Below, in pieces: positions 54,697-64,000 of a stretch of DNA of 64,000 bases (position 1 is its first letter; every line of letters begins with the position of its first letter). The translations under genes and the position numbers were made by a program. The notes under the pieces were generated by a model. That model saw nothing but the letters and a program-made list of their open reading frames with translations. It did no database searches and was not told where the DNA came from. Source of the stretch: Lasiosphaeria ovina (Eukaryota > Ascomycota > Sordariomycetes > Sordariales > Lasiosphaeriaceae); assembly GCA_033439765.1 (NCBI GenBank), contig JAULSN010000006.1:3286001-3350000 (forward strand). Reading direction: 5' to 3'.

Positions 54697-56061
54697 TCAG
54701 CTGCTCTTGGGCACCTTCCCCTGGCGCTTCAGGGTATACTGATACGAGTAGTGGCCCTTGACGTCCGAGGCCATGACGCGCATGGCAACGACATCGTTGG
54801 AGTCGGAGCCGCCCTCGATCATGCCGGCCTGCACCGACAGGTCGGCGTACTTCTTGGCCTTCTTGTCCTCGCCGAGGTAGTTGTAGTTGACGGCGGCCAG
54901 CTCGTAGGCCTCGGCCATCTTGACGTGCAGGCGCTCTTTGTCGAGCAGGTCGAGGAAGTGCGCGATCTCGTCGAGCGAGACGACCGATTCGTGGTTGCGC
55001 AGCTTGACCCGCAGCTCCTGCAGCTCGGCCACGCGCGCGTCCGACGCCTCGAGCTCGGCCGCCCGGCCCTTCTTGGTGCAGGCGTCGCAGCCGCACGGCG
55101 TGCCGTAGCCGCGGTGGCGCTTGACCCACGACTGGCGCTTGGGGCGCGGGTCTAGCGGGTCGACATACGTGATGGTCAGCTCCTCGCCGGGCTGGGTGCG
55201 GCGGGCCACGACGGCGTGCATGGCCATGGAGTTGTCGATGTAGTGCGCCACGTTGGGCCGGCAGTCGTGCTGCAGCACCGCCGTCTCGGGGTAGTTGGCT
55301 ATGTGGCGCGAGTGCTTCTGGTCTTCTTCCTCGCCGCCCTGCGTGTTCTTCCACTGCCCGAAGCCGAGGTCGATCTCGAACGGCGCCGACCGCAGGATCT
55401 GCTCGACGCTGCGCCGCTCGTCGCCCTTGGGCCCGCCCACCCGCTGCCGGTCGAACGCCGCCCGCGTCGCGTCGGGCAGGTACGCCACGGCCGTCTCGAG
55501 CAGCCGCACCCGCTCCGGCTTGCGCATCACGTCCAGCACGTCCTTGTGCACCATCAGCGCCGGGCCCCACGACATGAGCGGCTTGCCGCGCCGTATCGTC
55601 TTGTTGGCCGCGAGGCCCAGGCCCTTGTGCATGACCTCGACCTCGTGGAACGGCGCCGGGTTTTCGGAGTACTTGTTCTCGGCCTTGTTGAGGTGCGACT
55701 CGGCCTGCTTCACCTTCTGGAAGTCTTCGAGGGTCGTCACCATCACGATGCCCCGCCCCCGGCCCACGTGCCGGTTCGTGAAGACGCAGTACTCCCCCGA
55801 GCAGATCTTGGACTCCCACCACCCCTCGACCGGCGCCGTCTTGCCCGGCGTGGCGGCCGACGACGTGGTTGTTGGCGCTGTCGCATTGTCGGCGAAGATT
55901 TCGGATTTTTCGATGGGCTCAAAGGCCAGGCCCTCGGCAGAGCCACCCGCCGGCGGAGCATCTGCCTTGGCCTGCGTGTCTGCGTCGACCTCGGCGATTG
56001 CCACCTGTGCGAGCAGCCCGAGAACGAGTGCCCGCACGAGCGAGACGCGACCCCAAGCCAT
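54697..56061 (-). CDS. Secreted SET-domain protein
   Basis: One exon, 454 aa. The N-terminus MAWGRVSLVRALVLGLLAQV then AIAEVDAD is a clear signal peptide. The SET domain begins near residue 133 (VEVMHKGLGLAANKTIRRGK), with ANYPETAVLQHDCRPNVAHY (family NH.C.PN with Gln for Asn), then ARRTQPGEELTITYVDPLDP and the post-SET Cys cluster CGCDACTKK. A helical C-terminal tail follows (ELRVKLRNHESVVSL..., with TPR-like helices in AEAYELAAVNYNYLGEDKKA). Intracellular SET proteins methylate lysines; this one should enter the secretory path, so histones are not the obvious target. The plus-strand long frames over it are GC-bias shadows. Confidence 0.88.
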   Translation of the reverse strand: MAWGRVSLVRALVLGLLAQVAIAEVDADTQAKADAPPAGGSAEGLAFEPIEKSEIFADNATAPTTTSSAATPGKTAPVEGWWESKICSGEYCVFTNRHVGRGRGIVMVTTLEDFQKVKQAESHLNKAENKYSENPAPFHEVEVMHKGLGLAANKTIRRGKPLMSWGPALMVHKDVLDVMRKPERVRLLETAVAYLPDATRAAFDRQRVGGPKGDERRSVEQILRSAPFEIDLGFGQWKNTQGGEEEDQKHSRHIANYPETAVLQHDCRPNVAHYIDNSMAMHAVVARRTQPGEELTITYVDPLDPRPKRQSWVKRHRGYGTPCGCDACTKKGRAAELEASDARVAELQELRVKLRNHESVVSLDEIAHFLDLLDKERLHVKMAEAYELAAVNYNYLGEDKKAKKYADLSVQAGMIEGGSDSNDVVAMRVMASDVKGHYSYQYTLKRQGKVPKSS

Positions 56062-56950
56062 GGCGGCAGATGCTGCGGATGTCTGTTCAAGTGATTCGGG
56101 GCGAATTCTGCTTCAGTAGGAGTCGAGAGTCGATCAATTGGTCGCCAAACACAGACGCAAGCTCGTGTGCCAAGTGACGTCGAGGAGAAGCACCTCCGCG
56201 GTGTAGCTATGTATATGCGGCTGGCCTCGCTTCAGGCAACGTGGCCTAGACGCTCCCCGGCAGCCTCCATGCCATTGACCGTCAATCATTTTTCCTTCTT
56301 TAAGCGTCTGGAAGCCCCCCGCGGCACTGCAGGTGATTGGCACTTCCAACTGCCTAAATCTGGCTGGCGGCACTGGCGCATATTACCCGGCCTCGGGCCA
56401 GCCTGTCCAGTGTCGGCGGCAAGAATTCCTGCTAGCTGGGGCTGGTATTGGAACTGCGGCTCCAGTCGGTGGCACGGCTAAAGTCGTATAGACTAGACTA
56501 AAGGACAGTAGAAGTATTTGGTCCAGGGATAGCTGGGGAAGACTGGGCATATTCTGATTGGGCATTAGCTCATATTTTCCCGACATCATTGTGAACGACT
56601 GCATTGTCGAACATCGCGACCTCAGGAAACTCGAAAGAATACTACAAACTCACAGCAACGGGATCACGCACAACGGACCCACTCGGAGTCCAAAAAGTAC
56701 TCCCACATGTGACCATCAACACCTTTGTAAAAGATAATAGATCAATAGCCATTACGCTGCGCGTTGGGCGGCGGCTTGAACCGCCTCATCTCGTAGTGTA
56801 GCGCAGCGCTACCACTAGCGCTCGCCGACTACCGCACGCGATCTGGCGGCCCGGCCCGCGCGTCGATGTCGCGGGGCTGTACCTGACGAGCTGCGCGGCG
56901 CCGACCAGGACTGGGCGGACCTCGGCAGCCACGTTCCGGAACAGTAACAC
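56062..56950. other. Intergenic
   Basis: No gene seen. It holds the SET gene promoter. Confidence 0.4.
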
Positions 56951-57444
56951 GTGGTACTGTACGAGGCTAGTATCCTGCGGCATGTCGAAAAGGTGGAGGG
57001 TGATAGCAGTGGCGTTGCCGAGGAAGACGACGACGACGACGTGGCGCGGCCCTCACATACCACCGGCAGAGGGTTGGTCCCGCGCTCGAGATGCTTGGCT
57101 GGCGGCTGGTCGAGCACAGCGGCAAGTGGTATGGCGGGTGCACAACAACGTGACGGCGCGCAACGAACTCGGATACTACCGGGTTGACTGGGTGGCGGGC
57201 GTGCCGGCGCAGATCGACGAGCCGCTTGCCATGGGGGACGGCGCCGGGTTTCTCGAGACGATGAGGGCAGGCGATCGGATTGCGCTGTGGGCGAGGGCCG
57301 AGGTTCGTGTGCTCTTCCGTCATTGTCTACTGCTATCGGTGTTGGCTAATTAATTCTGTCACCGGGCAGCAACAAGCTTGGGTCAACACGATTGCTGAAG
57401 CTACCATTGAGCTGGCCTACGAAGTTCTTCAAAGGGATAACTAA
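56951..57444 (+). CDS. Small fungal gene, C-terminal exons clear, start uncertain
   Basis: Two exons meet at a clean GT-AG intron (57303-57369). The downstream half reads RQVVWRVHNNVTARNELGYY, then GAGFLETMRAGDRIALWARA, and after the intron AWVNTIAEATIELAYEVL to the stop at 57444. This is the ending seen on many fungal proteins of unknown function ('G.GFV..LR.GDRIALW.RA.FPGW.N.V..A.IE..Y'). The upstream part is in question: the frame with MSKRWRVIAV (56982) is open but does not look like the family, and no earlier exon with the expected 'DQGWS..P..GTY..SWTWFE' motif was found. It may be a truncated copy. Confidence 0.45.
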
Positions 57445-57959
57445 ACAAAGCGGTGCAGTTCTATTTGGCGAATGGCGAGCGCCCAGTCAAGCACAAAGTT
57501 ATACACTAACTACGTGAAACTTAGACGAGTTCACACTTGATGACAGTTGATTTCCAGCGAATCCACTGTGGAAATTGCTCCATGAGTAGGTGAAAAAAAT
57601 AATATGTAATGATGGCTGTGTAAAGATCCCTATTAATAACAATGAACTGTCACTAACTCCCTGGAGTGTTGACATAAACTAATTACAAACAGGCAGCATA
57701 CCACCTTTACAGCAACAAATCGTCCAAATATTATCCACGTATTAATGCACACCGCGTTCTATGTTCAGGTCTGTGAGACCAATCCCTCCCTTCCCCTTGC
57801 CGTTTCCCTGTATCATCCTTCAGACAATTTCCATGGCCTACAGGCGCATGTCTAGGAAAATGAATACAGACCCTTGAATAAATATGTCCAACAAAAGAAA
57901 TATACACTTGAAAATGGATAAAAACCAGAATTCGGTGGCGCAAGCCCTGCGGAGCACAA
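57445..57959. other. Intergenic
   Basis: AT-rich, no gene seen; 3' flank of the MFS gene. Confidence 0.4.
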
Positions 57960-59949
57960 TCACAGCTGCAGCCCTTTCTTCCTCAACCTCGCTCCATATC
58001 TGTGGATGAAAAGTGGCACAGGGATCATGAGGATGCAGAGGAATCCCAGCAGCGAATTGCCCCACCCAAGTCCAAGAGTGGCGTACATTTGCGGGCCGGC
58101 CAGCGGGAGCAACATGCCGACCAAACTCCTCAGCACCGTGTTGGCGGCAACGGCCGAGGCAGCGTACATCGGGTAGCAGTCGACGAGGTACGTCAGCAGC
58201 GGGAGGAAGATGCCGATGAGGCCAAAGGAGAAGGGGAAGAGGCCGATGACGGGCACAATCCAGTGCGTGGCTTTATCGGCCGACCAGCCGTACCAGAAGA
58301 AGGTGATGGGCAGGATTATGCTGAAGTAGATGCAGATAGGCAGGCGCATCTCGGGCTCGAAAACGCCGTTGTTGGCCTTAGTCCGCTCCACGACGCCCTT
58401 GTCTGACGTCAATGTTACCACACCCCACCCCGAGAAGTTTCCTAGACCGAGGCTGATGTACACGAGCCCCGTGACGCCCAGGCCCCAGCCGTACGTCTCC
58501 ATGAACACGGGAGGGATGGTGGTGAAGAGCAGATACAGCACGCCGTAAGTGAAGGCGATGTACACCGATACTGCCAGTACAATTGGCGACAGGAAGAGCA
58601 TCTTGGTCGGGCGGGTCAGGCCGTTCAGGAGAATCTCGGTGTGGGTCCTCTTCACCGTGCCCACCTCGTAGCAGCTGCGGAGGTCGTCGCGACCAAGCTC
58701 CCGCTGCAGGCGCTTGACCTTGCGCTGCATCAGGACATGGTGGTTCGTTTCCGAGTTGAAGATCTCGATCAAGGCCGTGACGGTTGAGCCGGCAATCAGG
58801 ACAATCCAAAAGTCCCAGCGCCACCCAATCGACTGCGATAGAAATCCTCCAATAACTGGTCCAAGGGTGGGGCCTGGATTGTGACAGTCAGCATCTGACG
58901 CCCTTCGGTTGTGGGGAGCCGATCTCATGACGGATGACAATTGGAGGGGGTTTGGTTGCGAACTCACCAATCAGGGGGCCGAGTGTGTAAATGCCGATGG
59001 CGAATCCTCGCTCATCCGTCCGGAAAACGTCGGCAATGACCCCGGCTCCGAGCGTCTGACGTGACATTATCAGTAACCAAGTCTAGGACGCGTATTGACC
59101 CTCAGACTTACTAAGCATCCCGAGCCTCCGACTCCGGTAAAAAATCGAAAGACAATGAGCGATGAGATCGAGGGCGCCAGGGCGCAGCCAATCTGCCAGA
59201 CGCAGAAGAAGATGTTGGAAACAGCCAGGACGGGGCGCCGGCCGTATATCTCGCTCAGGGGGGCCAGGAAAAGGGGCCCGAGGCAGTACCCGAGGAGGTA
59301 GATGCTCACGGTCAGGGTTCCGACGATTTCGTTGTCGTTGTGAAACTCCTCGTTCAGAGACCCGATGCCGGGAGCCAGAATGGACGATGCAAAGGGCGTC
59401 AGGAAGGTGGCAGCGGACACGAGGCCGACGATCAACCATTTTTTGCCCTGCTTGTAGTTGAGTGGCATGCTCGGGTCGTCCTGGCTGTCCCAACCGACGA
59501 TACCCTGGTCGAGGTCCGACGTGGGGATGGGCGCGAAGGCGATGCGCTCCTTCTCGCGCGTCTTCTTGCGGCTCACGATGCTGAAGACCTTTGAGATTTT
59601 GGTCTTGACGCTGGCGCGGGATTCAACGCGTTTCAGTTCCTCGATTTTGTCCTCCGTGTTATCGGCAATCTGCGGATGTGAGTCACGGTTTGAAGTTCTG
59701 GGGGTACGAAGGTCAATGAAGAAGACTTACATGGCCCAATTCGACGTCGAGATCATGGCCCGACACGGCCACTTCGATCTCGCTGTCATTGTTGATCTCG
59801 GAGTTTTGCTGGTAGACGCCGCTGTCAGTGGCTTTGGCACGCAAGTCGGCTCGGTGTGGGTTCTCGTCGGCAGCGGTTGACGAAGACGAAGAGTTGCGGC
59901 GCGTCTTCTCGTCCAAGTTTGGGTCGCGATTGGCCTGTTTGTCGTCCAT
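57960..59949 (-). CDS. MFS multidrug-type transporter (DHA1)
   Basis: Four exons (59949-59731, 59669-59112, 59055-58968, 58873-57960) give 592 aa. A long, polar, acidic N-terminus precedes the helices. Family marks: GWDSQDDPSMPLNYKQGKKW before TM1, then SEIYGRRPVLAVSN (loop 2-3), FRFFTGVGGSG, and TLGPLIGPTLGPVIGGFLSQ (TM5, motif C type) formed across the last splice, then SIGWRWDFWI. The second half has the usual 12-TM DHA1 layout and ends VPLFIHRYGARLR. Relatives export polyamines, azoles or fungal metabolites. It is 1.9 kb from the NRPS-like gene on the same strand and may serve it. Confidence 0.92.
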
Positions 59950-61836
59950 GGTGGGCAGTTGCCAGTGGGCAGGGCACTTATTAATTAGAGATGGTTCGTA
60001 GCTGATAGCTGGCCATGAGACAAAAGGCCAAGCCAGGAAGATGGGGTTGGGAAGGTGGAAATGGAAGCGGCACTGACCCTTTCAAGTTCTTTTCTTTCTG
60101 GCCACTCACCACTCAACGCTAATGAATAACGTTACCTTGGACCCTCAAGGAGGCTAGGAGCAATCGCACCTTCCGCCCGTGGTGGGACAGGGGTGTGAGG
60201 CGAGCACGCAAGAGGCCTCGATCTTCGGGCTGTTGCCGTCATTGCCGAAACGGAGATAAGCGCTGTTAAAACTTAATTCCATTCGCTGAACCGTCACGCG
60301 GCCCGCCACTACTAGCCCAGATTACTGGTAACTAGCGCTTTGCCCACCGCGGTCGATACCGTATTGACTAGGTGTTTAGATTAGTGAACACTCCTGATCA
60401 TTTAATCTAACACGACTGTCGCGGCTGGTTTGAAGTCCAGACTGTTGAAGACCGCCCAGACTTGTATTAATAATTCGACCTCAACCAGAGTTCCCCTTAC
60501 CCACGCGGCTTGGAAGTCTGCAGGTGGCTGCATTCCGCTAAATTTAAAACGCCCAAAAGTCGAGCCATCCTGAAGTCGCATTACCAGTCTTTGGGCACAG
60601 GGTGGCGTTCAGCCCTTCATGCTTTCTGCGCAGGCCGCGACATTCCAAACAACAGCCCACTCTTGCGACGATTCCTTCTGTTTAGATTCCGAGGTATCCG
60701 CCACGGTACTGCATCGCCCGGCTACATGTAATCCGGCTTACCTGTAACTTGAAATGGCAAACATGCCGACAACAACTTCCATGTACTATGGTACGGTGCA
60801 GCTTCGTGGTAGGCTTAGTCGAGAAAACATCACCTCAGCTCAACAGCTCCACAGTTTTAAGCATTCGCACGTCAAGTGGACTCAGTGGAGTGCCGTTCTT
60901 CGATGCCTAGAATTTGTGGGAGGTGGACGTCGGCGCGCGAATATTTAAGAACGCCGAGCTTTGCTTGCCCCGCCTTTTCGCGTTTTTGGGACGCCGATCA
61001 ACCGCGGCCTAGTGTAGTTAGTACAGTACGCGTATCCGGTACCCTCTCACCGAAACGCCGCGTTATGGCAACGGCAGGCTTCACTGTTAGTATACGAGCG
61101 AGAGGCGTCTCGACAGAGAGAAGTTCCCGCACATCACTGGCATCCTTGCAAATGACTCACTCCACGTTGGACGCAAATGGGAAGTCGTTGCGTGCCTGGT
61201 GGAGAAAGCTGATTTGACAGCCTGCGGTGCCCCACCTGTCCCGTTACCGATACCCCGCTCATGTCGTCCCACTGCACAAGCATTTCTTGGCTGGTAGGAG
61301 CCAAGGCGGGGTTTCCCAGGCACCTCAGCCAAGCGTGATGGTTTTAAAACTGCCGAATTCCCACGGGAATTGAGATATGCCGAACGCACGACTATGCCGA
61401 ACGCACGACAACTGCCTCTTGCTTTCCACGTGGGTATGCAAGCTGCAACCACAAACCAAGGTGGGTTCGGATCCGTGGGATCCCTTTGGAACCTGTATGG
61501 GCCATTCTTAGCATCACATACGTCCACAACCTATAAATGGCTTGAGCGAGCCACTCGTGAGCCAGAAACTTCCCTATGCCAACAGTCCTCTAATTACACA
61601 GTCAACGGTTCCAACCTGGGAAGGGATCACCGCTTCGGAAGACACAAAGGGCGTGCCCCACTCCCACCGCACTCCCCTGTGCGGACGCCAATCAGCACCG
61701 CAGCTTGTTCTGCACACGGCACACACCACCCTCCAACCCGGAATTAATTGATGCCCGCCATGCGACCCAGGATTTGTTTGCCGGTGTTGGAGGGATTGCT
61801 CGGCGAGTCGGTCCGCGTTTCTCACGACATTGACCG
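59950..61836. other. Intergenic between MFS and NRPS-like genes
   Basis: 1.9 kb without a recognisable gene; the frames present have no family-like sequence. Confidence 0.4.
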
Positions 61837-64000
61837 CTAGTTGAAGAAGCCGCACCGCTTCCATTCCTGCACGTAGCGAGCCACCAGCGCAGGCTCGACG
61901 CTATTAGCCCTGCGCAGCGTCTCAGAGACGCGCCGTGCTTTGGACGTGTCTAACACGACCCCTCCCGTCGCCATGCGCTCAAAGTCGTGTTTGAAGAAGT
62001 CTATCAGCATATCGCTGCTGCCATCCGCTGGCCGCTGCCCATGGCTGCCTGTTCCCGCTTCCGCCCTCGCCACCCACTCGTCCAGGCTAACGAGAGCAGA
62101 CGGCAGCTCGAGGTCCAACTCGCCCGCAATGGTCGACATGACGCCGTGCCAATCCTGCCGCACGGGGTTCTCGACGTGGTAGATCAGATCGACGGGGGAT
62201 GGGGACAGCAGGATCTCGGACATGGCTGCAGCCGCAGTGTCCACCGGCAGCCAGGAGAGGGTCTGTGTTTTTTGTCAGTGCGACTCGGAAAGCCAACCTC
62301 AATTTTCCGTGTGACCTTTGGACGTATCTTACCCCTTTGAGATTCGGCAGCGCTGAGATGCTGCTGCTCTGCGACAGCTTTATCAGGGCAGGGAAATGCT
62401 CCTTCGGGTTCCAAATAGCCCCCGTGCGTGCCCCCGAGATCTGACCCAACCGCACGCTCGTCACCTCGACCTGCCCGCGTAGCTGCCCTGCCACCTTTGC
62501 CAGGATCCGCTCGCACACCAGCTTGGCCTTTCCGTAGCCAAAGTCGTTGGTGCTCTCGGCGTCATCTAGGACATCCTCCGGCACAATGTACGAGCCCCGC
62601 GAGCGGTGATACTGGCCAACGACGGCGATGGATGACACAAAAAGTAGCCTTGGCACTGCACTCCTCGACGAAGGGCGTTGCTCGGAGCTATCTCGGGCCA
62701 GCTGGACTAGATGGTGCAGGAAGAGGAACTGGCTCTCAAAGGACGGCATTGTTCGCTGAAAGTCGACAGGCCACGCGCAGTGCAGTATGTGAGTGACGCG
62801 CCTGCAGAGGCTGGCGTAGGCCGAATCGTGAAGACCCAGGAGAGGCTTGGACGGATCTGCCTGAACGACGTCAATCTTGGCTTCGTGCTCAGGCAAGATG
62901 ATGGCGCCCTTGGACCTCGCGTTTTTGATCTGCGCGTTGACTGTCTCCTTGACCTCGCCATTGACAATGCCCGGCACAACTCCCCCTCCCCGGTGTCGAA
63001 TCAGGCAGATTACTTGTTCCACGTCGGGAAGCGATGCCAAATGCGCAAGGAAATACGACCCCAAGCTGCCGCTGCTCCCCGTCAGCAGGATGACATGACG
63101 GCGACTAGGGTTCGGCAGGATGCCGTATCGCGTGACATAATCGTCAATCATGGCCTGCTCGGATATTCTGCCGGCTGCTCGTTGTTGCCCAGCAGGCCGT
63201 AATGCCTCTGCCATACGACTAATCGTGGGATTTTTGTACACAAAATCCATCTTGACTTCGTCGGCTGGCAGGAAATGGGCCGTCGCTGCTTGACGACTCA
63301 CTGCTCGCTTTACAGACCTCCGGATGCGTGCGGCCTGCAGCGAGTTTACCCCAAGCTCGAACAAGTCGTCGTTGTAGCCCCAGACACCGTCTTTAACGCC
63401 TATGCTGTCAAGTTCATTCTGAACAAGTCCCTTGAGGCTCGCTTCGAGTCTTTCGGGGTCAAGAGGCGGACCACTGTCGTTGGTGCTGGAGTCCACATCG
63501 TCGTAGGCCTTTTGTATCTCTGCCTCGAACTTGCGGTAAGCTTCTTTTCTCAAAACCGACCCCTTGTCGGAGCGGGGGAGTGGCTTGTCAGGCGGCGCCA
63601 CAACGATACTGGCCAGGGATGAAAGTTGAGCATGGCTGTCCATCTGGCGTCCCGCTTCGACAATGATAGGCCAGATGGCGGCTTTAAACGCCTCGATATC
63701 CTCAGCGCCTACCCCATTCTGTGCTGCGGGCTCCACGATGACACCTAGCTCAAACTGCCCATCACCAAACGCTACCGCTGCCTTGACCAGCTCGCTCTCG
63801 GACAGCATCGACTCAAGGATGCGCGGCAGTACTTTCTCCCCGGTAACGAGCACGATCAGGTCGTCCTTGCGGCCCACAGCTCGGAAGTCACGCCCTGGGT
63901 ATTTATCACTCGTGATAAGCCAGTCCTGCAAGACAAATGGCCCATCCCAGTTGAACGGCACAGCTGTCAGCTGGTAGTACTGCTGGGAACCACTCCCGGT
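61837..64000 (-). CDS. NRPS-like A-T-R enzyme, partial (3' part)
   Basis: Two exons in the window (64000-62334 and 62262-61837; GT at 62332, AG at 62264) with the frame open to the right edge, so most of the adenylation domain lies outside. Visible parts: end of the A domain (DWLITSDKYPGRDFRAVGRK then DDLIVLVTGEKV), carrier domain (YNDDLFELGVNSLQAARIRR, phosphopantetheine Ser in GVNSL), and a thioester reductase (VILLTGSSGSLGSYFLAHLA, VICLIRHR, LLFVSSIAVVGQ, Tyr/Lys in FGYGKAKLV). Such enzymes (carboxylic acid reductase-like) activate an acid, load it, and release it as aldehyde or alcohol. The substrate cannot be told. The MFS gene upstream of its stop is the only visible partner. Confidence 0.9.

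Noticed and set aside
55216..56119. Two long plus-strand frames (292 and 274 codons) over the SET gene
   Set aside because: High GC at third positions of the SET gene creates open antisense frames; neither contains a recognisable domain and both lack introns or context.

Overview
The window is filamentous ascomycete DNA (Pezizomycotina, probably a sordariomycete; the species cannot be read from it). The support is short GT-AG introns of about 50-100 bp, an iterative fungal polyketide synthase, HET/NACHT/ankyrin and Pth11-like genes, a Fot1-type transposon, and AT-rich stretches with stop codons in place of Trp codons, as left by RIP. All functions come from reading motifs by eye; no database search was run.

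1-1340 is gene-poor: a partial ORF at the edge and a relic of a DUF3435 (Starship captain-type recombinase) gene. 1343-22878 is a biosynthetic gene cluster. It holds a four-exon highly reducing PKS (about 3047 aa: KS-AT-DH-MT-inactive ER-KR-ACP-reductase), a seven-helix Pth11/rhodopsin-like membrane protein, a SAM methyltransferase, a LovC-like trans-acting enoyl reductase, a short-chain dehydrogenase and a secreted FAD/BBE oxidase. The set resembles betaenone/probetaenone-type pathways: the PKS has no working ER and no NRPS module, so the separate enoyl reductase should act in trans and the C-terminal R domain should release the chain reductively. The methyltransferase, dehydrogenase and oxidase would then tailor it.

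23591-42362 is an accessory region rich in NLR/incompatibility-type genes: a DUF7708-STAND-like gene divergent from an AAA+ ATPase gene, an orphan NLR N-terminal fragment fused to a dead beta-mannosidase, a HET-domain gene, and a NACHT-ankyrin gene that lost its N-terminus beside a Helitron (DUF6570) fragment. Several of these are broken by frameshifts or stops.

43392-48799 is a many-exon ABC-C transporter. 48887-50735 is an 1849-bp Fot1/pogo-like element with both terminal inverted repeats and a TA target duplication but a dead transposase. 50736-53075 is degenerate DNA. 53076-59949 carries an F-box protein, a secreted SET-domain protein, the C-terminal exons of a small fungal gene and an MFS transporter. 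61837-64000 is the 3' part of an NRPS-like A-T-R reductase running off the right edge, perhaps the start of a second metabolite cluster with the MFS gene.
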